In this document: positions 35,901 through 44,274 of the stretch, piece after piece | Numbering within the stretch: position 1 is the first letter of the stretch | Layout of the letters: the number at the start of each line of letters is the position of its first letter | Assembly (NCBI RefSeq): GCF_014200575.1 | Contig: NZ_JACHBZ010000010.1 | Span: 124,001 to 188,000 of the forward strand | Source: Mucilaginibacter saanensis | GTDB lineage: Bacteria > Bacteroidota > Bacteroidia > Sphingobacteriales > Sphingobacteriaceae | Direction of reading: 5' to 3' | Length of the DNA stretch: 64,000 nt | Translations under genes and position numbers: made by a program | Notes under the pieces: model-generated | Seen by the model: only the letters and a program-made list of their open reading frames with translations | Database searches by the model: none | Told to the model about the DNA's origin: nothing

Positions 35901-36803
35901 TTAAACCCGGAAAGCCTTTGGATTAAGCGCTGTTTGCTTTTTAAAAAAGTTGTTAAAATAGGCAGGATATTCAAAACCCAGGCTATAAGCAATATCGGCT
36001 ATATTCCAGTCGGTATGCCTTAGCAGTGCTTTTGCTTCATTGGCTACCCGCTCGGCAATGTGTGTGCTGGTAGTTTTGCCCGTAATTTCCTTAACAGCCC
36101 GGTTAAGGTGATTTACGTGCACCGATAAGCGGCCGGCGTAATCGGCAGCCGTTTTGAGCTTTAGCGCATAATTGGGTGAGTCAATAGGAAATTGCCGCTC
36201 CAGGAGTTCCATAAACAAGGTAGCAATACGCGATGAAGCATTGCTGTGTTTAAAAAAGGTATCGGCAGGTTTCAGCTTCAGTGCCTCGTGAACAATAAGG
36301 TTAACGTAATTACGCAGCAGGTCATATTTATACATATAATCTGTATCTATTTCGCTGAGCATTTTGCAAAATATATCGCTGATGGTTTTAACCTGCTCAT
36401 CATTAACAAAATAAACCGGGCTGCCGCCCACCTTAAATAGCGGCGAATCAATAAAACTTTCGCTGCGGTTATTGCTGCTGATGAAGTCTTCGGTAAACAG
36501 GAAAAAATAACCGGTTTGCTTCACTGGCGCCGCCTCCCATGAATACGGGATGGTTGGGTTTGAAAACACCAGGGCACACTTGTCAAAGCTAATACCTTTA
36601 TCGGCATAGTATAAGGTACCGCCGCCAATGCTCAGGGATATTTTATAAAAATCACGACGATGATAATTCGTAACGTCATGGCAAACCTCGCCACGGGGAT
36701 ATACGTTAAAATGTCCGGCACCACGCTGGTTGCTCCCCAAAGGCATCATTTTCATGCCGGGGTGCCCTTCATAAAAATCTTCAAGTGTTTCGGTTGGATG
36801 CAT
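35901..36803 (-). CDS. AraC-family transcriptional regulator
   Basis: Cupin-like sensory domain followed by an AraC helix-turn-helix (300 aa). The N-terminal part contains YKISLSIGGGTLYYADKG and LVFSNPTIPYSWEA, as in Bacteroidota AraC proteins. The C-terminal part LKTAADYAGRLSVHVNHLNRAVKEITGKTTSTHI and WNIADIAYSLGFEYPAYFNNFFKKQTALNPKAFR carries both helix-turn-helix units. I chose ATG 36803. It lies directly upstream of the aldo/keto reductase gene in the same orientation, and is probably its regulator. Confidence 0.92.
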   Translation of the reverse strand: MHPTETLEDFYEGHPGMKMMPLGSNQRGAGHFNVYPRGEVCHDVTNYHRRDFYKISLSIGGGTLYYADKGISFDKCALVFSNPTIPYSWEAAPVKQTGYFFLFTEDFISSNNRSESFIDSPLFKVGGSPVYFVNDEQVKTISDIFCKMLSEIDTDYMYKYDLLRNYVNLIVHEALKLKPADTFFKHSNASSRIATLFMELLERQFPIDSPNYALKLKTAADYAGRLSVHVNHLNRAVKEITGKTTSTHIAERVANEAKALLRHTDWNIADIAYSLGFEYPAYFNNFFKKQTALNPKAFRV

Positions 36804-36812
36804 AATCAAAGT

Positions 36813-36828
36813 TATAAAATTCAAACAA
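36813..36828. repeat. 16-base direct repeat TATAAAATTCAAACAA, copy 2
   Basis: Identical to 35885-35900 and located 10 bases before the start codon of the AraC-type regulator gene, where binding would be autoregulatory. Confidence 0.5.
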
Positions 36829-36878
36829 GCACAAGTGTGCCTATAGCTACTATAACGCTGTTAACATTAATCTTTACA

Positions 36879-37331
36879 TTATGATTGCAACTTTTTTAGC
36901 CGGTCTTTGGCTTTTTGCGGCAGGTATAAATTGCCGGTTTGCTTGTCGTAGTTTAGTTTAAGATGGGTAACTAACCAGGTACCGTTTTGCTTTTCAAGAC
37001 TGGAGTGGTAAGTTCCCGAAATTGTCCATACCTCGTCATCAATAAAATGATCGGCTTTCCCTACGTAATCCACATCGGCCTGGCTGCCGTGAAGTTTTAC
37101 TCTGAACTCCGAAACCTGGTGGTTAGTGCTATCAAAACCTGGCAAAAAGCATGCCCAGGTATTGGTAATTTGTTCGGGAGTTTGTACAGATGGCTCCCCT
37201 CCCACCATTGATGTATAGTCCAGCAAAACATTTTCTGCCATTACGCTTTGCACTGATTTCCAGTCACGGGCATCAACACTTTTAAATAAAATTGTAATTG
37301 CTTGTATTATTTTATTGCCTTCCATGCCCAT
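36879..37331 (-). CDS. SnoaL-like NTF2-fold protein
   Basis: Cytosolic NTF2-fold protein of 150 residues. The IIQAITILFKSVDARDWKSVQSVMAENVLLDYTSMVGG start and the later EVWTISGTYHSSLEKQNGTWLVTHLKLNYD segment are typical of SnoaL_4-like domains. No catalytic residues could be assigned. It lies upstream of the AraC/AKR pair on the same strand, with 50 bases between, so co-transcription is possible. Function unknown. Confidence 0.82.
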   Translation of the reverse strand: MGMEGNKIIQAITILFKSVDARDWKSVQSVMAENVLLDYTSMVGGEPSVQTPEQITNTWACFLPGFDSTNHQVSEFRVKLHGSQADVDYVGKADHFIDDEVWTISGTYHSSLEKQNGTWLVTHLKLNYDKQTGNLYLPQKAKDRLKKLQS

Positions 37332-37470
37332 TTAGATGTCAAGATACTTAATTTGTTTCAAACTTAAGCCTAATTAATTAAGAATTAATTGATCTAAGGC
37401 ATATTATTCCATGCAATTCCGGGGCTTAAGGTCAATAAATTTTATATTAGTGCACCGTAATGATACAACT

Positions 37471-37818
37471 ATGGCCTATGATGAATTATTAGTTAACCGC
37501 CTGCGTGAAGCCCTGAGCGAACAACCTGTGGTGGAAGAGGTAAGTATGTTTCAGGGAATATGTTTTATGGTAAATGATAAAATGTGCATTTGTGTACGTG
37601 ACCAGGGCCTGCTATGCCGTATAGGACAGCAACAGGCGGCCATTGAGCTTGAAAAAGGCAACTGCAGGCAAATGGTTCATGGCAGCAGGGTAATGAAAGA
37701 TTTTGTTTATGTTGATATGGACGAACTGAGAACCAGCCGGGAATTTAACCATTGGATAAATCTTTCATTACAGTTTAATACGATAGCAAAAGCTTCAAAA
37801 AAACGAAAAAAGAATTAA
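37471..37818 (+). CDS. TfoX N-terminal domain protein
   Basis: Small protein (115 aa) consisting only of a TfoX_N-like domain: AYDELLVNRLREALSEQPVVEEVSMFQGICFMVNDKMCICV followed by LLCRIG. In other bacteria full-length TfoX regulates competence, but stand-alone N-terminal domains have no established role. I chose ATG 37471 (MAYDEL), as the residues encoded from 37411 do not resemble the family. The C-terminus is lysine-rich (KASKKRKKN). Confidence 0.85.
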   Translation: MAYDELLVNRLREALSEQPVVEEVSMFQGICFMVNDKMCICVRDQGLLCRIGQQQAAIELEKGNCRQMVHGSRVMKDFVYVDMDELRTSREFNHWINLSLQFNTIAKASKKRKKN

Positions 37819-37902
37819 ATACAACTCCTAAATACCAAACGCTCAGCAGCGTGCAATGTTGTTATTTTTAATTGTTTTTTTAACACTTAAATGCAATTAA
37901 CC

Positions 37903-37910
37903 TATATTTG
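37903..37910 (+). promoter_or_regulatory. Candidate -7 element (TATATTTG) upstream of araR
   Basis: Exact TAnnTTTG match 132 bases before the araR start. An AACACTT (37882-37888) lies about 15 bases upstream; its complement AAGTGTT recurs in the araB upstream palindrome. Confidence 0.45.
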
Positions 37911-38041
37911 TCATTTAAACACCAATAACCGGCATTTAGCAGCATAAACAGGCGTACATTTTTTTTTTGCCATTTCTTTTATTTATAATTACCCCGATTG
38001 TTAACCGATATTTATTTTTCATATAATTTTGATCATATAAA

Positions 38042-38743
38042 ATGCTCAAGTACTCTAAGCAAACCAGGCTATTACTGGCTGTTGATTGCATAATTTTTGG
38101 ATTTGACGGAGAAGTTTTAAAGCTGTTGCTGATCAAAAGAGGTTTTCAGCCCGAAAAGGGAAACTGGAGTTTGATGGGCGGCTTTGTACAAGCCGATGAA
38201 AGCCTTGACCAGTCTGCCAACCGCATTTTGAAACAACTAACAGGCCTTGAGGGTGTTTACCTGGAACAGTTAGGCACCTTTGGCGATCCTAACCGCGACT
38301 CTATGGAACGTACCGTTTCCGTAGCTTATTTTGCACTTATTGATCTGCAAAAATATCAAACACAGCTAAACTCTGATTACCATGCCGAGTGGTTTCAGCT
38401 TAAACGCACGCCTAAACTGGTGTTTGATCATCAGGAAATGTTGGAGCAAGCCCGCAAACGTATCCGCTATAAAGCGGCCATGCACCCCATACTTTTTGAA
38501 CTTTTACCTACCAAGTTCACTATACCTCAGTTACAAACACTTTATGAATGTGTTTTTAACACTACTATTGACAAACGCAACTTTAGCAAAAGAGTATTAG
38601 CTACCGGCCTGCTTATAAAGCTTACCGATAAGGACAAAGCAGGCTCAAAACGCGGTGCATATTACTACCAGCTTAACATGCAAAACTACTATGCTAAATT
38701 CCAGGCATTTATGAATTTCATTCCTAATCCGGATTCTTTATAG
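38042..38743 (+). CDS. araR: Nudix-domain transcriptional regulator of arabinose genes (AraR type)
   Basis: Sugar-responsive repressor of the Nudix-like family described in Bacteroidota for L-arabinose control (233 aa). An N-terminal Nudix fold has LLLIKRGFQPEKGNWSLMGGFVQADESLDQSANRILKQLTGL. The catalytic REUXEE of true Nudix hydrolases is degenerate here (NRILKQ), so it should bind a ligand and not hydrolyse. A C-terminal winged helix (FTIPQLQTLYECVFNTTIDKRNFSKRVLATGLL) binds DNA. It is immediately upstream of araB in the same direction, separated by a 112-base A/T-rich region containing a 19-base imperfect palindrome. The araR name is inferred from this context. Confidence 0.9.
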   Translation: MLKYSKQTRLLLAVDCIIFGFDGEVLKLLLIKRGFQPEKGNWSLMGGFVQADESLDQSANRILKQLTGLEGVYLEQLGTFGDPNRDSMERTVSVAYFALIDLQKYQTQLNSDYHAEWFQLKRTPKLVFDHQEMLEQARKRIRYKAAMHPILFELLPTKFTIPQLQTLYECVFNTTIDKRNFSKRVLATGLLIKLTDKDKAGSKRGAYYYQLNMQNYYAKFQAFMNFIPNPDSL

Positions 38744-38759
38744 CCCGATTTCTCCCCTA

Positions 38760-38835
38760 AAAAGAGCGCTTATTTTTTAATTTGAAATTTTTTTTTTCAA
38801 AAAATTACTTTTTGTAAAAAAATAAGTGTTCTTTT
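38760..38835. promoter_or_regulatory. Inverted 19-base arms between araR and araB, candidate AraR operator
   Basis: The arm at 38760-38778 (AAAAGAGCGCTTATTTTTT) and the arm at 38817-38835 (AAAAAATAAGTGTTCTTTT) are complementary at 17 of 19 positions. Within them AAGTGTT/AACACTT also occurs upstream of araR. It could also fold as a stem-loop in a read-through transcript. Confidence 0.5.
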
Positions 38836-38855
38836 GACAACAATTATAAATTTTT

Positions 38856-40559
38856 ATGAGCAAAAACCAATTTGTTATTGGGGTAGACTATGGATCAGAT
38901 TCTGTACGCTCCGTTATCGTTAATGCCGCAAACGGAGAAGAAATAGCATCGTCAGTTTTTGAATATCCACGCTGGCGCGACGGTTTGTTTTGCGAGCCCG
39001 CCGCAAACCAGTTCAGACAGCACCCTCAGGATTATATTGATGGCCTTGAAACAACCATTAAGGATTGTATTGCGCAGGCAGGTGGTGCCGAAATAGCAGC
39101 TTTAGTAAAGGGTATATCTGTTGATACCACCGGCTCAACCCCGGTAGCGGTTGACAACACCGGTACCCCACTGGCCTTAACAGCTGAGTTTGCAAATAAC
39201 CCTAACGCTATGTTTGTGTTATGGAAAGATCATACCTCTGTAAAAGAAGCTGCCGAAATTAACGCTCACGCCGCTTTATTTGAAACCAATTATCTGCAAT
39301 ACGTAGGTGGTATATACTCATCAGAGTGGTTTTGGGCCAAGCTGCTGCATGTTTTAAGGGTTGACGAAAGCGTAAGAAACGCAGCTGCATCCTGGGTTGA
39401 ACATTGCGACTGGATACCATTTTTACTTACCGGCGGTGCCGATGTTAAGGCAATAAAACGCGGTCGCTGTTCTGCCGGCCATAAAGCCCTTTGGGCCGAA
39501 GAGTTTGGCGGTTTACCACCCGATGACTTTTTTGCTTCTCTTGACCCTTTATTAAAAGGTTTTACCGCAAAACTATATCAGGATACTTACACTGCAGATC
39601 AGGCTGCCGGAACGTTAAGTGCTGAATGGGCGCAGCGTTTGGGCCTACCTGCCGATGTAGTGGTTGGCACCGGTGCTTTTGATGCGCACATGGGCGCCGT
39701 GGGTGGCCAGATAGAACCATATCACTTAAGCAAGGTTATGGGCACTTCTACCTGCGATATATTGGTTGCACCAACTGCAAACATGCAGGATAAATTGGTG
39801 CGCGGCATCTGCGGCCAGGTAAATGGATCGGTTATTCCGGGAATGGTAGGTTTAGAAGCTGGACAATCAGCCTTTGGCGATACTTACGCCTGGTTCAAAA
39901 AAATAATATCATGGCCCGTTAATACCTTGCTGTCACAATCAAAACTGATAGATGCAGCTACGGCCCAGGCTTTAAAAGCCGAACTATCAGATCTTATTAT
40001 TCCTGAACTAAGCAGACAGGCCGCCTTACTTCCTATTGACGAAGCTAACGAACTGGCTATTGACTGGTTTAACGGTCGCCGTACACCTGATGCCAACCAG
40101 GAGCTTAAAGGCGCTATCACCGGCCTTGGTTTAGGCAGCGATGCCCCGAGGGTTTTCCGTGCACTGGCCGAGGCTACCTGCTTTGGTGCCAAAAGCATTG
40201 TTGACCGCTTTATAAGCGAAGGCATACCCGTAAAAGGGATCATCGGCATTGGTGGTGTAGCCAAAAAATCGCCTTTTGTTATGCAAATGATGGCCGATGT
40301 TTTGGGCATGCCTATCCGCATCCATCAGTTTAAACACACCTGCGCATTAGGCGCCGCCATGTTTGCTGCTGTAGTAGCAGGCATTTACCCTACGGTAGAA
40401 GAAGCTATGGCCGCCATGGGCCGTGGGTTTGATGAAGAATATCTGCCCAATGCAAATCTGAAAGAAGTATATGCCAGGCGCTATAATCAATACAAAACCC
40501 TGGGCGATTTTGTAGCCGGGCAAGTAGTAAAACACACTGCAGAACTTCAAAACATTTAA
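38856..40559 (+). CDS. araB: Ribulokinase
   Basis: FGGY-family kinase (567 aa) phosphorylating L-ribulose to L-ribulose-5-phosphate. The N-terminal ATPase motif is GVDYGSDSVRSVIVN, and FCEPAANQFRQHPQDYIDGLE and GISVDTTGSTPVAVD are ribulokinase-type. The central NYLQYVGGIYSSEWFWAK and SWVEHCDWIPFLLTG contact the sugar, and the C-terminal GIIGIGGVAKKSPFVMQMMADVLG is the FGGY signature 2 region. Length is typical. It is the first structural gene after araR, 4 bases before araD. Confidence 0.96.
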   Translation: MSKNQFVIGVDYGSDSVRSVIVNAANGEEIASSVFEYPRWRDGLFCEPAANQFRQHPQDYIDGLETTIKDCIAQAGGAEIAALVKGISVDTTGSTPVAVDNTGTPLALTAEFANNPNAMFVLWKDHTSVKEAAEINAHAALFETNYLQYVGGIYSSEWFWAKLLHVLRVDESVRNAAASWVEHCDWIPFLLTGGADVKAIKRGRCSAGHKALWAEEFGGLPPDDFFASLDPLLKGFTAKLYQDTYTADQAAGTLSAEWAQRLGLPADVVVGTGAFDAHMGAVGGQIEPYHLSKVMGTSTCDILVAPTANMQDKLVRGICGQVNGSVIPGMVGLEAGQSAFGDTYAWFKKIISWPVNTLLSQSKLIDAATAQALKAELSDLIIPELSRQAALLPIDEANELAIDWFNGRRTPDANQELKGAITGLGLGSDAPRVFRALAEATCFGAKSIVDRFISEGIPVKGIIGIGGVAKKSPFVMQMMADVLGMPIRIHQFKHTCALGAAMFAAVVAGIYPTVEEAMAAMGRGFDEEYLPNANLKEVYARRYNQYKTLGDFVAGQVVKHTAELQNI

Positions 40560-40563
40560 TACC

Positions 40564-41262
40564 ATGAGTAAGTATCAACATATAAAACAAACCGCTTATG
40601 ATGCCAACATGCAACTGCCCAAACTGGGCCTGGTGCTGTTTACCTTTGGTAACGTAAGTGCCGCCGACAGGGCTTTGGGTGCCTTTGCTATTAAGCCCAG
40701 CGGAGTACCTTATGAGGAGCTAACCCCCGAAAAAATGGTGATAGTTGATTTTGACGGCAATACCATTGAGGGCGATCTGCGCCCGTCATCAGATACCAAA
40801 ACACATGCGGTTCTGTACAAAAACTGGGAACATATCAATGGCATTGTACATACACATTCAACCTATGCTACGGCCTGGGCACAGTCGCAGCGCGATATAC
40901 CCATTTTTGGTACCACCCATGCTGATCACTTAACAGCTGATATTCCCTGCGCACCGCCCATGCATGATAAAATGATTGAGGGCGACTATGAGTACCAAAC
41001 CGGTTTCCAGATCATGGATACGTTTAAGGAACAGGGTCTTGATTATAAAGAGGTTGAAATGGTTTTAGTAGGCAATCACGCTCCGTTTACCTGGGGTAAA
41101 ACGGCCGAAAAAGCCGTATACAACAGCGCAGTTTTAGAAGCCGTTGCACACATGGCCTACATCACCGAGCAAATTAACCAGAGTGCGCCGCGCTTAAAAG
41201 ACTCGCTCATCAAAAAACATTACGAGCGTAAACATGGACCAGATTCTTATTACGGTCAATAA
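40564..41262 (+). CDS. araD: L-ribulose-5-phosphate 4-epimerase
   Basis: Class II aldolase-fold epimerase (232 aa) converting L-ribulose-5-phosphate to D-xylulose-5-phosphate. Zinc ligands correspond to His96 and His98 (IVHTHSTYATAWAQ) and His172 (VGNHAPFTWG). The N-terminal LPKLGLVLFTFGNVSAADR and FAIKPSGVPYEELTP are signature motifs. Follows araB by 4 bases and precedes the GH27 gene by 24, so it lies inside one operon. Confidence 0.97.
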   Translation: MSKYQHIKQTAYDANMQLPKLGLVLFTFGNVSAADRALGAFAIKPSGVPYEELTPEKMVIVDFDGNTIEGDLRPSSDTKTHAVLYKNWEHINGIVHTHSTYATAWAQSQRDIPIFGTTHADHLTADIPCAPPMHDKMIEGDYEYQTGFQIMDTFKEQGLDYKEVEMVLVGNHAPFTWGKTAEKAVYNSAVLEAVAHMAYITEQINQSAPRLKDSLIKKHYERKHGPDSYYGQ

Positions 41263-41286
41263 TTTATCAGCATACAACAAAAAACT

Positions 41287-42651
41287 ATGAAATTACGCTA
41301 TCTGCTTATTTTGACCGCCAGCCTGTTTATAGCCACCGGGGCATCGGCCCAAACTACAGTTGCCGCAACACCGCCCATGGGCTGGAACAGTTATAACTGT
41401 TTTGGCTCGGCTGTGCATGAAGACGAGGTGAAGGCCAACACCGACTATATGGCCAAATACCTCAAACCTCATGGCTGGGAATATATTGTGGTTGACTTTT
41501 TATGGTCATACGATAACCCTCCGGGCAGCAACATTGGCAACCCTTTTCAGAAACGACTACAAGACGGTTCGTACATACCCTGGCTAACCATGGATAAATG
41601 GGGCCGGTTAACCCCGCAGCCTAATAAATTCCCGTCGGCATTTGGCGGCAACGGCTTTAAACCCCTGAGTGATTATGTACATGCCCAGGGCTTAAAATTT
41701 GGTATTCACGTAATGCGCGGTATACCCCGGCAGGCAGTATGGGCAAAATCGCCCATTAAGGGCACCAACGGTATTACTGCCGATATGGTTGCAGATACCA
41801 ACTCCAAATGCCCCTGGATGAACCACATGTACGGGCTTGACATGACAAAACCAGGCGCACAGGAATACCTGAACTCTTTGCTTGAACTCTATGCCTCATG
41901 GGGAGTTGACTTTATTAAGGTGGACGACCTTTCGCGCCCTTATAGCGCAGCCGAAGTAGAAGGCTATAAAAAAGCGATTGACCTGTGCGGCAGGCCGATA
42001 GCATTTAGCTTATCGCCGGGCGAAACACCGGTTAGCCAGGCAGCTCATGCCACAAAATACGCCAATATGTGGCGCATGGCCGACGATTTTTGGGATAACT
42101 GGAAAGAAGTACTGCACATGTTTGATTATGCTAAAAGCTGGGAAGGCGTAGGCGGCCCGGGCCACTGGCCAGATTGCGATATGATCCAGATTGGCAAACT
42201 GTCAAAACGCGGCCCTGTTGGGGTTGAACGTTACAGCCGCTTTACCGAGGATGAATTGTATACGCACATGACTTTTTGGAGCATTTACCGTTCGCCGCTG
42301 ATGCTGGGTGGTAACCTACCCGAAAATCGAGATCTGGAGCTGAAGTTGTTTACCAATGATGAAGTACTTGCCGTAAATCAAAAAGGCGAAAATCCACGTC
42401 AGCTTTATAAAAAGAATGGTGCAATGGTTTGGTACTCGCATGTGCAAGGCAGCAAAGATATTTATGTAGCGCTTTTCAACATCAGCGATAATGCTCAAAA
42501 TGTAAGCGTTGATTTTGCTTCACTTGGCCTTAAGGGTAAAGTAACCATAAGGGATCTGTGGAAAAAGCAAAACATAGGCCGGTTTAGCAAGAGCTACCAG
42601 CAAAATATTAACCTGCACGGTACTGCTTTGTTAAGGTTATCGGCTCAATAA
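41287..42651 (+). CDS. Secreted GH27-family glycosidase (non-canonical subgroup)
   Basis: Exported glycoside hydrolase (454 aa; signal peptide ending SLFIATGASAQ). The GH27 catalytic barrel has PPMGWNSYNCFG at the start, the nucleophile Asp213 in GVDFIKVDD, and probably the acid/base Asp267 in WRMADDFWDNW. True alpha-galactosidases have a double-Asp I-D-D-C-W at the strand contacting the sugar; here it reads V-D-F-L-W, so the second Asp is lost. This points to a different pyranoside, and the arabinose operon makes beta-L-arabinopyranoside attractive, though that is inferred. The C-terminal beta-sandwich (DIYVALFNISDNAQNVSVDF) is normal. Confidence 0.88.
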   Translation: MKLRYLLILTASLFIATGASAQTTVAATPPMGWNSYNCFGSAVHEDEVKANTDYMAKYLKPHGWEYIVVDFLWSYDNPPGSNIGNPFQKRLQDGSYIPWLTMDKWGRLTPQPNKFPSAFGGNGFKPLSDYVHAQGLKFGIHVMRGIPRQAVWAKSPIKGTNGITADMVADTNSKCPWMNHMYGLDMTKPGAQEYLNSLLELYASWGVDFIKVDDLSRPYSAAEVEGYKKAIDLCGRPIAFSLSPGETPVSQAAHATKYANMWRMADDFWDNWKEVLHMFDYAKSWEGVGGPGHWPDCDMIQIGKLSKRGPVGVERYSRFTEDELYTHMTFWSIYRSPLMLGGNLPENRDLELKLFTNDEVLAVNQKGENPRQLYKKNGAMVWYSHVQGSKDIYVALFNISDNAQNVSVDFASLGLKGKVTIRDLWKKQNIGRFSKSYQQNINLHGTALLRLSAQ

Positions 42652-42693
42652 TTAAAAACAATCACTAAATCTATAATTCAACAATTTAATATA

Positions 42694-44184
42694 ATGATCG
42701 ATTTAAAAGCATTTGAAGTTTGGTTCATCACCGGAAGCCAGGATCTGTATGGCGAAGAAACATTGAAACAGGTTGCGGAACATTCACAGCAAATAGCGGC
42801 AGGGCTTGATGCATCAGGAACTATACCTGTACGCGTAATTTACAAACCCGTTGTAAAAAGCACCGACGAAATATACACCACACTGCAACAGGCAAACCTT
42901 GCCCAAAACTGTATTGGTGTTATTACCTGGATGCACACCTTCTCGCCCGCTAAAATGTGGATCCGCGGGTTAAGCATCCTGAAAAAACCTTTATTGCACC
43001 TGCATACCCAATTTAACCGCGATATACCATGGAGCTCTATTGATATGGATTTCATGAACCTGAACCAAAGTGCCCACGGCGACCGCGAGTTTGGCTTTAT
43101 GGTATCGCGTATGCGCATTAACCGCAAAGTAGTGGTTGGCCACTGGCAGGACCCTGAGGTTTTAAGCCAGATAGAAACATGGACCCGCGCTGCTGCCGGA
43201 TGGCATGACTGGCAAGGTGCCAAATTTGCCCGCTTTGGCGATAATATGCGTTTTGTTGCCGTTACCGATGGTGATAAAGTAGAAGCCGAATTAAAATTTG
43301 GCTATTCTGTAAATACTTATGGCATTGGCGATTTAGTAGCCGTTATTAACAGCGTAAGCGATAGCGCTATTAATGAGCTTGTTGCCGAATACGAGGCTAC
43401 TTATACCATGGATGCTTCACTTAAAAAAGGTGGCGAAAAACATGCGTCAGTTTATGAAGCGGCCCGCATTGAGATTGGGTTGCGTAAATTTTTAGTTGAT
43501 GGTGGCTTCAAAGGTTTTTCTGATACGTTTGAGGATCTGCATGGCATGGTTCAGTTACCGGGCATTGCCGCACAGCGCCTGATGGCCGATGGCTACGGCT
43601 TTGCCGGCGAAGGTGACTGGAAAACAGCTGCATTAGTACGTGCATTTAAAGTAATGGGCGCAGGCCTAAAAGGCGGTAACGCTTTTATGGAAGATTACAC
43701 CTATCATTTCGATCCTAATAATGCGCTGGTACTGGGCTCGCACATGCTGGAGGTTGATGCCTCATTAGCTAACGGAAAAGCATCACTGGAAGTACATCCT
43801 TTGGGTATTGGCGGCAAAGCAGATCCTGCCCGTTTGGTATTTAACGTAGGCGGAGGCCAGGCGCTTAATGCAGCCCTGGTTGATATGGGTAACCGTTTCC
43901 GCCTGCTGATTAACGAGGTTGAGGCTGTTGAACCACAAAATGATTTGCCTAACCTTCCGGTTGCGCGCGTTTTATGGAAACCTTATCCCGATATGAAAAC
44001 AGGCTGCGCAGCCTGGATATATGCCGGTGGTGCACACCATACCGCTTACAGCCAGAACCTGACTGCCGAACACCTGCAGGATTTTGCTGACATGGCCGGT
44101 ATTGAGTTTTTACGCATAGGAAAAGACACCCGGATAGATCAGTTCCGCAACGAAATACGCTGGAACGAGATATCCTACAGATAA
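42694..44184 (+). CDS. araA: L-arabinose isomerase
   Basis: Converts L-arabinose to L-ribulose (496 aa). The manganese ligands are at the same numbers as in the E. coli enzyme by count: Glu306 ([10 protein letters not shown]), Glu333 (FMEDYTYHF), His350 (VLGSHMLEV), and His448 or His449 (AGGAHHTAY). The N-terminal [16 protein letters not shown] is the family signature. Together with araB and araD it completes the isomerase route. A long stem-loop separates it from the symporter gene. Confidence 0.97.
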   Translation: MIDLKAFEVWFITGSQDLYGEETLKQVAEHSQQIAAGLDASGTIPVRVIYKPVVKSTDEIYTTLQQANLAQNCIGVITWMHTFSPAKMWIRGLSILKKPLLHLHTQFNRDIPWSSIDMDFMNLNQSAHGDREFGFMVSRMRINRKVVVGHWQDPEVLSQIETWTRAAAGWHDWQGAKFARFGDNMRFVAVTDGDKVEAELKFGYSVNTYGIGDLVAVINSVSDSAINELVAEYEATYTMDASLKKGGEKHASVYEAARIEIGLRKFLVDGGFKGFSDTFEDLHGMVQLPGIAAQRLMADGYGFAGEGDWKTAALVRAFKVMGAGLKGGNAFMEDYTYHFDPNNALVLGSHMLEVDASLANGKASLEVHPLGIGGKADPARLVFNVGGGQALNAALVDMGNRFRLLINEVEAVEPQNDLPNLPVARVLWKPYPDMKTGCAAWIYAGGAHHTAYSQNLTAEHLQDFADMAGIEFLRIGKDTRIDQFRNEIRWNEISYR

Positions 44185-44197
44185 TCATTACAAAAAA

Positions 44198-44244
44198 ACT
44201 GATCTGGCGGTATTGATGGGAATTAGTGTCGCCGCCAGATCAGT
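44198..44244. promoter_or_regulatory. Stem-loop between araA and the symporter gene
   Basis: ACTGATCTGGCGG (44198-44210) and CCGCCAGATCAGT (44232-44244) pair perfectly over 13 bases around a 21-base loop. There is no T-run after it, so it could be an mRNA processing or stability element, not a full terminator, setting relative expression of araA and the symporter. Confidence 0.6.
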
Positions 44245-44274
44245 AAATCCTAATTAAACCAATTAAACCCAATT

